A DNA stretch of 64,000 bases, taken from NCBI RefSeq assembly GCF_001619985.1, contig NW_017264198.1, positions 186,001-250,000 of the forward strand, given 5' to 3'. The notes beneath the pieces are model-generated. The model was not told the origin of the DNA and made no database searches. It was given only the letters and a program-made list of their open reading frames with translations. The number at the start of each line of letters is the position of its first letter. The first letter of the stretch is position 1. This DNA comes from Xylona heveae TC161. Lineage: Eukaryota > Ascomycota > Xylonomycetes > Xylonales > Xylonaceae. The translations under genes were made by a program, and so were the position numbers. Of the stretch, positions 23,570-34,228 are shown piece after piece.

Positions 23570-25293
23570 CTATTCGCGCCAGTGTGCTCGACTGTTGATT
23601 TACCAAAGTTAGTCTTGTATAACGACAAGCATGAATGAGCTCGCAGATTGGCTCGGAGATATATGGGGGGAGAGAGAGAGAGAGAGAGGTTGTATAAGGG
23701 GAAATACCAATAAACACATTTGAGCGTCCTGGCAGGCGCAGTCGCACGAATGCAATCGGCCCATTCATTCCAGCAGGGCGCGTGGAAGTTTTGGCCGCAC
23801 TGGGACTTGCACCAGACGAGACTGTCATTGTCTTCGAAAGGCTCGTGGCAGATGGCGCAGTCGCCGGTGATTGGTTTGCGGGTGGCTGTCGGAGGGGAGT
23901 CTGCGGGGCTGGCGGTGGCGGTGGGCGTCGAGGTGGCGGCGGCGTTGGGCGTAGAGGCAGATGGGGAAGGAGTTGGAGTACTGGTGGTGGGAGGTTGGTT
24001 GGCAGGGGTGGTAGTTGGATTGGAAGGACTGCGTGAGGTGGCTGTCCCCGTGGAGGTATTGGTATGATTGTTTGACGATGCTCTTGATGTAGAGGATCGT
24101 GTACTGGTGGATGATTGAGCGGGAGATGCAGAACGGACAGACTGTGTGGATATAGCGGAAGAAGAAGGAGTAGAAATAGAAGGAGAAGGGGTAACAATAG
24201 AAGGAGAAGGGGTAACAATAGAAGGAGAAGGGGTAGATGGGGTAGTGGATGAAGCGGCAGAGGTGGACGTTGGTGTATCAATGTTTGTACGCCGAACGGC
24301 TGGGCGCCGGGAAACTGGCGTTGGAGTAGATGGAGTAGATGGAGGAGAAGTCGTGGTTCGAGCTGCTCTACTAGTAGTAGTGTTGGAAGAAGTTCGGGCT
24401 GGAACAGGGGCAGTCCTTTGGGATGAAGCAGTCCGGTCATTAATGAGGAGCCCTCGGGGTGTTTCCCGTGATGAAGTTGTACGAGTGGAACGAGAGTTTG
24501 ACGACCTCGACGACCGCTGGGTGGACAGCGAGGCGTGAGACGTCGCATCACTGTATTCAGGAATGCTGTCTGAATAGTCGTAGCCGTCGTCGTCATCGTC
24601 GTCGTCGTCATCATCAGAGTCAGAGTCAGAGTCGTATTCAGACTCAGAGTCATCTTCGCTCTCAGGAGGCGTCAAAAGTCTGGTATGTCGCTGTCGGCGA
24701 CTGCTCTGGGGCTGACGTTCGGTCGTAGTAGAATGTCTGCCTGTGTCCGGTATAGTTGCTTGTCGACGCGCAGTCCCATGGGACGCCCTAGGCGTTGTAG
24801 AGATATAAGATCCAGATCTGGGATGCCGTACTGGAGCGAAAATATCAAGAGACTCGCGCTCTGTATAATACACCTCCCCCGAATGACGAACAAGCTGTTG
24901 TTGAGGAGAAGCTGGAGGAGAAGGTAGATAGTTCTGCCTCGACGTAGGGACATGCTGAGAGGTAGTCCGTGGCGGAGTTGCCCTCATAGATTGCTTGTAC
25001 ATGGTGATCATCTGTTGCCATTTCATGACCATATCCCCTGCTTGGTATTGGTGGTTCCGTTTACACAGAATGCGGTGAGCCAGGTCGTCAAGTATGTCCG
25101 TCAGCTTCGAAGCGGATGGAGATTGATAGGCCATCATCGCGAGAAGATTGCTGGCCGCACATCTGTTTGCTTGTGCGATGGGATTACGGCATCTGCGGCC
25201 TTGTGAGGGCGCCCAGCCAACGCAGGTATAGCTCACCGGCTCAAGCTTCAGGACCTCAATAGGGTCCCACTTCGCACCTGGAAAATTAGACAT
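23570..25293 (-). CDS. RING-type zinc-finger protein with low-complexity linker
   Basis: Exons are 25293-23708 and 23591-23570, about 535 residues. The second exon is only 22 nt and completes the zinc finger, changing KCVYWYF.. to KCVYCRAHWRE-stop; the intron has a CTAAC branch site. The RING-like module (about 484-535) is CAICHEPF..LVWCKSQCGQNFHAPCWNEW..CVYC. The C-x3-C-x4-H-x2-C core resembles the variant RING of MEKK1/ZSWIM-type ubiquitin ligases. The N-terminal 110 residues look folded and contain a cysteine cluster (YTCVGWAPSQGRRCRNP). Between them lies a very Ser/Thr/Pro-rich linker with an acidic run of aspartates and a PSPSIVT repeat. A ubiquitin-ligase role is inferred from the RING alone; the substrate is unknown. 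Confidence 0.82.
24175..24235. repeat. 21-bp in-frame tandem repeat (PSPSIVT)
   Basis: Nearly three copies of a 21-bp unit lie in the linker of the RING protein. On the minus strand each encodes PSPSIVT. The copies are almost identical at the DNA level, suggesting recent expansion or length polymorphism. Confidence 0.85.
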
Positions 25294-26906
25294 GATAGAG
25301 GATATTCAATAAATGAAGTAAAGTGTGGATTGATTGCTTGATTGGTTTGGTCGAATGTCGTTAATGCTTGAACAGAAGATTGAAATGGGGAGAAAGATGG
25401 TTGCATTTTAAATAACACCAAGAGTGCCTCTGCCAGCATTTTCCAGATGACGATGGTGTTTGCTGCAGGCCTCGCACCGCCCCCAAGATCAATGTACCTA
25501 CCTTATTTTTGCTGCCATATTTGCTTGGAGGCTTGGACCAGAGTGGGGTTTCCAAACGTACGACAAGGACATTTGACTGCAGGGTGGGCAGTAAAGTTTC
25601 GAGGATTGCGGCACAGATATGCAAGGATGCATCTTTCGGTAGTTGGGCTATGCAGCGAATGCATGGCCAGCAACCAATTGGTATACCTTCATCCTTGAAG
25701 CTTCACCCCATGATCATGAAGCGTTTCTTGTACCATCATGGGTCGAATGATCGCATTAAACAGCGGTGATCTGCCCTTCAATTAAACCCTGCAAAGAAAA
25801 TTGTATTGTTTCTTGACCCTGCGATTGTTTCGAATTAGTTCAATATAACTAACACTTGCTAACACTTAGCTTTCATTTGCAGCGAAATACTTCAAAATCC
25901 AAGGATAGTAGGTGGGGACGTAGTACCATGGTGGTTAAAACATGGTTGTTCTTATCATTGGTTGTTCGCTATATATTTTCAGTTCGTGCTCGCCCACAAC
26001 CCCCCTGCACGGCGCCTATTGAGGCAGGTCGCTTGCATGGATATTGAGAGGCTGAGTCTCCTTTCCGCAAATCAATCACCACCGACCAGACTTTTGCTAG
26101 ACTCTGTGCACGGTTAAATCCCTCAGGCAAAATTAACTCTCTTGACGCAATAAATTTAGCTGCCCTTGAGGTAATCATTCGAAACCAAGCGATAGGACGA
26201 ACCATGCCAGTATCAATATTTCTCCGAGACAAGATCATTACACAATACCTTAACCCACGTGATTTTAAAAGCCAGGATTAAATTTTGCGACTGTAGAGAA
26301 AATCAGACTGCTACATCCACTCGCTACGCAAGAGAACAGGGATGCCAAACCGGGCCTGCATCAGGGAAGGATCCCTTGTCGCAGCGGATGGCAGAAGCTC
26401 AGCCGCAGCCGGATATGGAACACGTCTTTGGACCGCCGTTATGCTGGCAAACCATGAGCGGTCCGGCAATCTTCCGATGAGTCTACATGCATACTTGCAT
26501 GGAAATGTCGTGAGAGCTAATGATATCTCTTTTTCTGTTTGAACTTTCCTCAGGTTTTTTCGGTCTGCTAGCATGAGCGGCATTTCCTGTTTGAACATCT
26601 ATACGTATATTTAGCAATCCTTTGCAAGGACAACCAGCAGAAACACAACTCTGTATCAGACGGTAGCTTTAATCCAGAATGACTCGACCACAAGCTCCAC
26701 AGCACTTGTCGGAGTGTTACCTATGCACCGAATATAGTACCTGATGAGGAAAAGTGTCGGGGTTTGTCCGGATTCCAGGCCTCTAAAAAGAAAAGTAATC
26801 GATTCATAACTAAGGAGGAATATACAGCCGCAGAATCACGCATCGTGCTGCTTTGTCACGAAAAGATCGCCTCGCAATTGACCAAATTAACAGAATAAAA
26901 AGTCAT
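25294..26906. other. Spacer between RING gene promoter and SDH4 3' end
   Basis: This 1.6-kb stretch should hold the RING gene promoter and the SDH4 3' UTR. Several overlapping open frames of 60-95 codons at 25850-26600 (for example minus-strand 25969-26238 and 26311-26598) have no recognisable domain and no convincing splice partners. A degraded or lineage-specific gene cannot be excluded. Confidence 0.45.
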
Positions 26907-27713
26907 TTATGCCGTCCAAACACGCTTGATTGCCTCTGTCAGGCCAACATCGTTGGTCTCAAACTCGTAGAGTCCAATGGCGACGACAACGGTGCCGGCT
27001 CGAAGGCCCCAGGTGAAAAGGGCACGAGACTTGGGAAATCTCTTTTTGGGAATGTAGTCAATGACCATGGAACTAGAACGCACATTGTCAATGGATGTCG
27101 GGGCGGCTGTTGTTGAGCAATCGAAACTTACTCAAAACCAATGTGAGAGTGGATTAGAAGAGATGCGCAGAGAGTGGCATCAAGGACCGGGTGCTGGGTG
27201 CCGGCGGCAAAAGGAGCAACCGTCAGGGGAATCAAACCGGCGGCAAGTATTCTATAACAAACACCATGTCAAATCAAGGCCCAAGTAGATATTGCAGAAG
27301 CCCATACCTCTCAAACGTCCAGTGATAGCTTCCGTGGGTGGGCTCCGCCGGGGGGACAGGAACAGGGTCATTCGCTAGGGACAACTGTCAATTAAATGTA
27401 TATCATGAATGTCTCAGAGCATTTCGAAGCGTACCGGTGCCCTCAACGTGTTCTAAGAAAAAACAACGGTTAGCGATATTTCCCGCGCTGTTTAGGCAAT
27501 GCGAATCTTACGAGGTCCAGGAGGCAGAATGGCGCGCTTTGCGGATGCATGGAAGGCAGCAGCCTTCATAGGCGTGGGCACAGCGCTTCGAACAAAAGAA
27601 GGTTGAGCAATTCGCTGGCTGGCGTTGATCGAGGCTCGAGTGGAAAGCATGCGAGCAGTGGGAGCGGCGCTGCATGCCTGACGCAGCAGCGAAGGACGGA
27701 CAATCGAGGCCAT
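26907..27713 (-). CDS. SDH4: Succinate dehydrogenase membrane anchor subunit (CybS/SDHD)
   Basis: Five exons: 27713-27512, 27452-27435, 27374-27308, 27251-27132 and 27072-26907, coding for 190 residues. It is the small cytochrome-b anchor of mitochondrial complex II, which holds the catalytic subunits in the inner membrane and helps bind ubiquinone. The N-terminus is rich in Arg/Ser/Ala, without acids, as in a mitochondrial presequence. The mature part reads HGSYHWTFERILAAGLIPL, then LLIHSHIGFDSMVIDYIP with the haem-region histidine, then GLRAGTVVVAIGLYEFETN and the conserved end VGLTEAIKRVW. The second exon is only 18 nt (encoding QHVEGT), so automatic models may lose it. It is head to head with MPP-beta, about 440 bp apart. 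Confidence 0.94.
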
Positions 27714-28155
27714 GGTTAGATATTATTTTTCGGCTGTATAAACACCGCTCAATGGAATTGTGCTATTCTTGTCGCTGTCACTGTTGTTGCCTGGCTGCTC
27801 ACGATGCCGGCCAAAGACTGCTGCAACACAGAGCTTCTTCACTGCTTCACGAACTTGCCTCGGGTGTAATAAACTCGGGAACGGGTGAAGGTGACGGGAT
27901 ATCTCACCAAACGCATAATAGCTTTGATCCGATTGGTCCAAATGGTGCCTAAAGCGATTAAATGTGTTTTTCGTTGGTGACTTGGATTACGCCGCCACCC
28001 GAAAAGTACGCAGGCGAAAGACCCATCCTTGGCATTTCCTCAATCCTCTCGCGAAGAACGGCAGTCGATAATATCACTTTTGGAGCTCTGTCTCTGCCAT
28101 CCTCCTCCCTCTTTACCACCTCAATCCCACCTCTTTCTCGTCAATTCATCCAGAC
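27714..28155. promoter_or_regulatory. Head-to-head promoter of SDH4 and MPP-beta
   Basis: These 442 bp separate the start codons of two divergent nuclear genes for mitochondrial proteins. An ATTGG (CCAAT on the other strand) lies at 27932-27936. In fungi, CCAAT boxes bind the HAP complex, which controls many respiratory genes; use here is inferred. The + strand becomes C/T-rich from about 28080 toward the MPP-beta start. Confidence 0.65.
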
Positions 28156-29848
28156 ATGGCGTCTCGGCGGTTGGCTTTTAACCTCTCTCGGGGGCTTCGC
28201 TTTCGCGCTCCCATCCGGCCTCTGCAGTCGTTGAGAACCTTTGCGACTCCCACCCGGGGCAGGACGGAGACTACCACCCTTTCCAACGGCCTGACGGTGC
28301 GTCCTAGAATCCCTTGAACGTTTTAGAGCAGCTCAATTGATGCCATTGACCCTTTAGATCGCCACGGAGCACTCTCCTTACGCGCAGACCTCGACCGTTG
28401 GTGTCTGGATTGATGCTGGTAGCCGGGCCGAGACCGACAAGACCAATGGAACCGCTCATTTCCTTGAGCACCTGGCCTTCAAGGTGGGAGAAACACTTTT
28501 TTTCCAAGGACTTGAACCCATTTACTGATGAGATGAACAGGGCACCGCGAACCGCAGCCAGCACCAATTGGAGTTGGAGATTGAGAACATGGGTGGCCAC
28601 CTGAACGCCTACACTTCGGTACGCTCGGCCTTACAAGAGAGAGAGAGAGAGAAAGAAGATTTTGGCTATCGTCCAGCACAACCTTATTAACACTTTTAAT
28701 AGCGAGAAAACACCGTCTACTACGCCAAGGCCTTCAACTCGGACGTTCCCAAGACTGTCGACATTCTGTCCGACATTCTGCAGAACTCCAAGCTTGAGCC
28801 CAGTGCCATCGAGCGTGAGCGCGATGTCATCCTGCGTGAGCAGGAGGAGGTTGACAAGCAACTCGAGGAGGTCGTCTTTGACCACCTTCACGCTACCGCT
28901 TTCCAGGGCCAACCCCTCGGCCGTACCATCCTCGGTCCCAAGGAGAACATTGCCAGCATCCAGCGCGATGAGTTGGCCAGCTACATCAAGCAGAACTACA
29001 CTGCTGACCGCATGGTCCTCGTCGGTGCCGGTGGTGTCCCCCACGAGCAGCTCGTCGACCTCGCCGAGAAGCACTTCTCTAAGCTGCCCTCGACGAGCTT
29101 CAGCACTTCCGTTGCGTCCAAGCAGAAGCCTGACTTTATTGGCTCCGAGGTCCGCATTCGGGACGACACTATCCCCACCGCCAACATTGCCATTGCCGTT
29201 GAGGGTGTCAGCTGGAAGGACGAGGACTACTTCACCGCCCTGGTCACTCAGGCCATCGTCGGCAACTGGGACCGCACTATGGGCAACGCTCCCTACCTTG
29301 GCAGCAAGCTCAGCAGCTTCGTTCACCAGCACAACCTCGCCAACAGCTTCATGAGCTTCTCCACCAGCTACAGCGACACTGGGTAAGTTTTGTTGTACAT
29401 TCCGAATTACCCTCCCCAAAAATAAGTCTCAGTTGGCTAATATAAACTTCCTTTTTTTAGTCTCTGGGGTATCTACCTCGTGACCGACAACCTGACCAAC
29501 ATTGACGACCTTGTCCACTTCACCCTCCGTGAGTGGTCTCGTCTTTCTTTCAACGTCAGCGAGGCCGAAACCGAGCGTGCCAAGGCTCAGCTCAAGGCTT
29601 CCATGCTCCTCTCTCTTGACGGCACCACCGCCGTTGCCGAGGACATTGGCCGCCAGATTGTCACCACTGGCCGCCACTTGAGCCCCGAGGAGGTTGAGCG
29701 CACCATCAACAAGATCACCGAGAAGGACGTCATGGCCTTTGCCCAGAAGAAGCTCTGGGACCAGGACATTGCCATCAGCGCCGTCGGTTCCATTGAGGGT
29801 CTGCTCGACTACCAGCGTATCCGCAACGACATGTCTCGCAATGCTTAA
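28156..29848 (+). CDS. MAS1: Mitochondrial processing peptidase beta subunit
   Basis: Five exons: 28156-28296, 28358-28483, 28541-28618, 28703-29382 and 29461-29848, coding for 470 residues. It is the catalytic subunit of the matrix peptidase that cleaves presequences from imported precursors. The N-terminus is an Arg-rich presequence ([17 protein letters not shown]). The inverted zinc motif HFLEH is at residues 81-85, in the segment [14 protein letters not shown]. The distal glutamate region lies around [16 protein letters not shown], followed by [10 protein letters not shown] and the processing-peptidase C-domain ([10 protein letters not shown], then [13 protein letters not shown]). Zinc residues and length are intact, so an active peptidase is expected. 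An antisense open frame over exon 4 (28631-29419) is a codon-bias shadow. The third intron carries a GA run (28636-28652). Confidence 0.97.
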
Positions 29849-30796
29849 ATGACCATAACGGGGCATGTTGTCTGGGTGGTGTCTGTGTGAGAGAGAGAAA
29901 GAGAAGAGTTGGAGCGTTGAAAGCTGTAATTTTTCCACTGCGTTTTTACCCCCCTCCAGTTCCATGGCTGTTGTCTCTTCCTTTGGCTTTCAAAACGGGT
30001 TGTGTGGTTGTAAAGTCATTAGGACGATCAGCGGAGATCATGGTTCTCTGTAAAGCTCAAAGTCGGGGGTTTCAAGCCCGATTTCGATAGATTTGGAATG
30101 TTTTTATTTTAAAGATGCAGTAGTTTTTCGAAGAGAGTGTGTTGTAGCTACCTTGTACACTTATACAAAACTCTGTTATTTGTCTCTAGATTGTTTGTTC
30201 TTCCCAATGCATATGTGACCTATTTGCATATTACTTGTTGTTACTGCTCTTACAGACCACAATGAACAAGTAGAATTGATAGTATGGTTCTTCTATCTAC
30301 TATATACCTTATCTACATCCCGCAATAAAGAGACCACATCCTCCCCAAATAAATAGAAGAAAGAAGACAGAAGAAAGAAGAAAGATATAATCACATTACA
30401 GTTTCCCTCCCTCTAAAACAAACATTTTAAACATGTATCAAAATATCCTAAGCGTATCACCCTTGAGACAAAAAAAAAAAAAAAATAAACGCCGATTATG
30501 CAAGAAACAAATATACATACATACATGAAAAAAACAAAATAGTAACAAACTTTTTAAACAAGGCAAGTCTTTCATGCGGCAGCTCTTTTATTTGAGAACT
30601 GAAAGGGGGAGAAAGAGAAAAAGAGGCAGAATGAGAAACATGACCAAAGCTGGGACTGGGAGGCGATCAAGGGACCAATTAAGATAATACCGCCTGGGAC
30701 TGGGCGGCGACAATGAAAAAGAGACCTAACTAAGGTCCCTAGGTAATATGACTAGATTCCAGCACTACGCCAAGGGAAGAGCGGGGTCTTGAGGCT
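29849..30796. other. Convergent 3' spacer, MPP-beta / UTP11
   Basis: Both 3' UTRs fall here. The stretch is AT-rich with A runs (30471-30485) and purine-rich patches near 30350-30385. No gene or structured RNA was recognised. Confidence 0.6.
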
Positions 30797-31875
30797 TTAT
30801 CTCTTCCGCTCTCTAACCTTGAACTTGACGCCATTCTTATTCACGCCGCCGACGGAATTCGACATCTTGGCGCGCTGCAAATCGAGCTCGCGCTCTGCAA
30901 TCATGAGCTGCTGTTCGCGATTCCGTGCGGCGGCGAGTCGGGCTTTGCGGATCTCTTGTTCTCGTTTCCGGCGCTTGCGGAGAGCGCGGTCTTCTTTTTC
31001 TGCTTCGAGGGCCTTGCGTGCTTCGCGGGCACTTATAAACTTTTTCTTTCCCCCTTGCTGTTCTTGATCTTCATCTTCTGCCTCGTCCTGGTCGTCCTCG
31101 TCGACTTCATCATTCGCCGCTCCTTGACCTTTCAGAGCGTCACTGGCCCCGGCTTCTAGGCCTGACGAGCGGCGGTTTAGTTTTGGATCAAACGATGCTT
31201 GTTCCTCTTTTGAATCGACAAAGACTGTCCGTCGCGGCTTAGGTTTCGGCGCAGAGAATCCAAAGTCAAACTCGTCGTCTTCGTCCTTATCTTCGTCTTG
31301 AGCGTTGCCGATTTCGTCAATGCGGCGAACGGGCGCGACGTTGTCGTCCTCGTCCTCGTCGTCCTCGTCATCATCCCCGGCCCGTGTATTCTTTTCGGGC
31401 AACACGAATCCTTCTTCAAGAGACATCCGTTCTTTCCGCGCTTTCTGCGCCATGGTTCGCAGGTACCCTGCGTCTTGTGTCTTCAGGAGCTGCACGACTT
31501 CCTGGCTCAGCGCCTTGTTTCCTCGGTCGGTGATTTTCTGGCCAGCGGCATTGGTGCGAGAGCGCATCATGCCGAATGCGAATTCGTCGGGGTTGCGCTC
31601 GGCGGCTTTTTGCCGCAGCACGCGGAGACGAGCTTTCTTTGCATTGAAGTCTTTGGCGCGGAGCGAGTAGTCCTAAGGTTAAGACAGAGCATTAGCTTTT
31701 GACCAGCATTGTGAAGTAAAATAACAGCAAATTTTAGGGGGGCAAAGGGTCTTTGTATGAGCAAAGGAGAAAGACGAACCTTGTGCTTCTCGAGAAGTCC
31801 CCATTTCTCACGTTCCAGTGGCTGAGCACGTTCGCGGTGCGACCGCCGCTGGACGGCGTTGCGCATGGACGACAT
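30797..31875 (-). CDS. UTP11: U3 snoRNA-associated protein UTP11
   Basis: Exons are 31875-31780 and 31672-30797, coding for 323 residues. Utp11 is a small-subunit processome component needed for 18S rRNA maturation in the nucleolus. The conserved N-terminus is [19 protein letters not shown], then [20 protein letters not shown] (the intron lies between K32 and D33), then [11 protein letters not shown]. Next come acidic stretches, and the C-terminus is a basic, helical region ([18 protein letters not shown]) with the end [10 protein letters not shown]. It is longer than the yeast protein because of the acidic linker. The intron donor is GTTCGT, somewhat off consensus, but the junction restores the family sequence. 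Confidence 0.95.
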
Positions 31876-32763
31876 TGTGGCAGTCTATGTATTCGGTCAA
31901 TCTTCTTTTATTGGGCCTTGATTTGGGGTTGATATGCTATGTTCGACTCTGCGGTTCGACGGTTGCGGTCCTGGTGATATTTCGGCTTCGAGTGCCTTCA
32001 AAATTCTGGGGAAGATCTTTTTTTGCGGCTGTAAATTTTGAAGAATGAGCCGACGGGGCAAAGGATGGCGTAGGAAGAGTAGATAAATGCAGTTGGTCTG
32101 GAGATATCCAGACTGAAGAGGAGCAGTATGTCCTACGTACTCCAGTTCCTCAGTCGGACATGCAATGGAGAAAGCGGTGTTGTCGAAACTCTCGAAATCG
32201 ATAAACTTTCGTGCCTCGGTGGTTTGGCTCATTGGAAATTTTACGCGAGGCAGCGAAGTGGTACCTCGCTTAAACTTGTCCGTTTAGTCTGTCGAACTGC
32301 ATATTAGTAGAGACGGAAATGTAACGTGTAGGGTATATCGGTCACATAAATGACTTACAATGATTTCTTAAGCATTTATTTTGTCTTTCTTTTTGGTATG
32401 AGTAATAATGAGAGTGATATTGAACATTTTGATTTAATGTGAATGATATATTCACCCATGGGGAGTGATGAATATCAAACGTAGAAACATTCTACGACAA
32501 CTCAAATGGTAGGTTAGAAAAGGAAGTAGAAATAGCACGTTTCATAATAAGATAAGAAGGCGATTTATTTTCTAGACATATCTACTTCTAAATTTAATGT
32601 AATACAGAAATTCTCTTTGGTGAGTGGTAAATGAACAGCACCGCTAGGCTAATTGAGGTGATTAACATTGTCCATAGACATCGCAATAGCACTTCTTTTC
32701 GTCCGGGCAACTGATGGAGGATATTAGCCGGAGATAGTCAAACATCAGCAGCAAAGGCACTTA
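31876..32763. other. Spacer, UTP11 promoter and DUF3431 gene 3' end
   Basis: The stretch is AT-rich, especially 32330-32640, with no supported gene. It should contain the UTP11 promoter near 31876-32250 and the 3' UTR of the next minus-strand gene. Confidence 0.55.
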
Positions 32764-33612
32764 CTACACGGGGTCCATTCCGAAAATGACATGCCATGAA
32801 TATTCCATGACCCGTCCACTTTCATAATCCTTCAATGGAGTGTCCAGCACCCACTGGCGGTATTTGATATAATCCTCCCGAGGCCGCTTGTGGACTTGAT
32901 CTCGCGACACTGCAAATTGAGCGCAGCAAGCCGAAGCTACTTCTGGTGGTCTTTCACCACCGAACAGAGTTGCCCAAAGATCTGGCGTGACGTGCTTATT
33001 GTATCTGTGTTTTTGGAGACAACCCGGATTCCAATTACAGCGCAGATTGGCGTAGCCATTGCGTTGGATGAAGTCTATCTGGAGATTGTTCAAGGACTCC
33101 GCATTGTCATGGTGCGGCGTGTCCACATGCCAAGCCTTGAAAAAGCCGTCGAGGTGCGGGTGCATGAAGGCGATAGTGGACGGGAGAGAGTCATAATGGT
33201 CAATAACGTAGGTCAAATACGCCATCGCCTCGTGGCCTTTATTCGCCGGTGTTTTGAGGACCGCAGTGGCATTATTGAGATCGTATATGGCTGCTTGCCA
33301 GCTACAAATAAAACAAGTTAGAGAGAAAAATTAAATCCTCGAGTTCGTGCTCGCAAGCGGCGCATACCCAATAAGTCTCTCTTTGACCCAGTCAACATTT
33401 TCGTTCCCGACAATGGTCATGACAACGACCTTGTCTTGCGGCGCCATAGGCGACTGCTTCAGGGTAGCGTGGTCATTGTAAGGATGGAAAGAGCTGGCGA
33501 TGTAGTCCGGTACTCGATTCTGATCCCAGAGATCATACAGTCTAATATGCCAGACAGTCCCAATCGCGATGAGAAGAACTGCGGCAATGATGAGCCGAAC
33601 ACCGATTCTCAT
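32764..33612 (-). CDS. DUF3431-family type II membrane protein
   Basis: Exons are 33612-33368 and 33301-32764, coding for 260 residues. The start at 33612 (MRIGVRLIIAAVLL) gives a short N-terminal signal anchor, residues about 6-22; an upstream in-frame extension to 33687 would bury it and is less likely. The luminal part matches what is known of DUF3431: VVVMTIVGNENVDWVKERL, then TPANKGHEAMAYLTYVIDHY, STIAFMHPHLDGFFKAWH, NNLQIDFIQRNGYANLRC and WNPGC. These pieces resemble glycosyltransferase-like folds, but no activity is established for the family. It is probably a Golgi/ER resident. It is followed upstream by an OCD-like gene on the same strand; nothing shows that they are linked. Confidence 0.88.
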
Positions 33613-34228
33613 AGTCGTAACTGCTGATACACAAGTGGAGATCCCATCGAAACGAATGTAAAAAGTCTCGGCGCTCAAGGGAAGCAAAGGCTATTCATTT
33701 TCGAAAAAGTCCTGCGTTTTCAAGAGCGGTGCCAAATGCTGGTTGTAGGGCTGAGGCTTTTGGCTTGTTTCATTCATTGGTAGCGCGTGGGGCGGGAATA
33801 TCCGAGTCACAGCCACAACTTCAGGGGCCAAAGGGCATTACACAATACAGCATAATGATCATACAATGTGTCAACAGTGAGACTCTCGGAATCATTTTTA
33901 GGGTATTTATCATAAAATCAAGTTCATCATGCAAAGTCACTTAGCTACAATGGCAACAGTGGTCATCTAGTGTATTATTTGATATTTTATTTCGATTTCC
34001 CTCAAATTCATTGTGGGGTTCGCTTCTTGGACTTGCTAGGTGTCAACCACGAGCATGATACTTTTCACTCGAGGCCAAGGGCAGACCTAATCGTAATGTT
34101 CCTACCCTAAGCAAGGTAAGCGGAGACTCGACTGAGTATAATCTTCAAATACTGTTATAGCAACCGCTGTATCCAAGGCGGTCATATCTCGAGAACTTCA
34201 GGTTCTAAAATTCATCATCTCGTTCGAA
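33613..34228. other. Spacer, DUF3431 promoter and OCD-like gene 3' end
   Basis: This 616-bp stretch separates two minus-strand genes. It is AT-rich around 33840-34000, with no open frame or repeat worth reporting. Confidence 0.55.

Noticed and set aside
23553-24653. 366-codon alternative frame inside the RING gene
   Set aside because: It is a Pro/Leu/His low-complexity translation of a repetitive coding linker and has no motif.
26259-26598. Overlapping 70-95-codon frames on both strands, possible gene fragment
   Set aside because: No family recognised, no consistent splice partners, and several frames are open at once, which suggests base composition rather than coding.
28631-29419. 262-codon minus-strand open frame antisense to MPP-beta exon 4
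   Set aside because: It overlaps a well-supported conserved exon in the opposite strand, has a Val/Leu/Gly-rich mix without domains, and is explained by strong codon bias of MPP-beta.
30055-30090. Possible tRNA T-arm-like hairpin near GGGTTTCAAGCCC
   Set aside because: No acceptor stem, D-arm or anticodon arm can be drawn around it.
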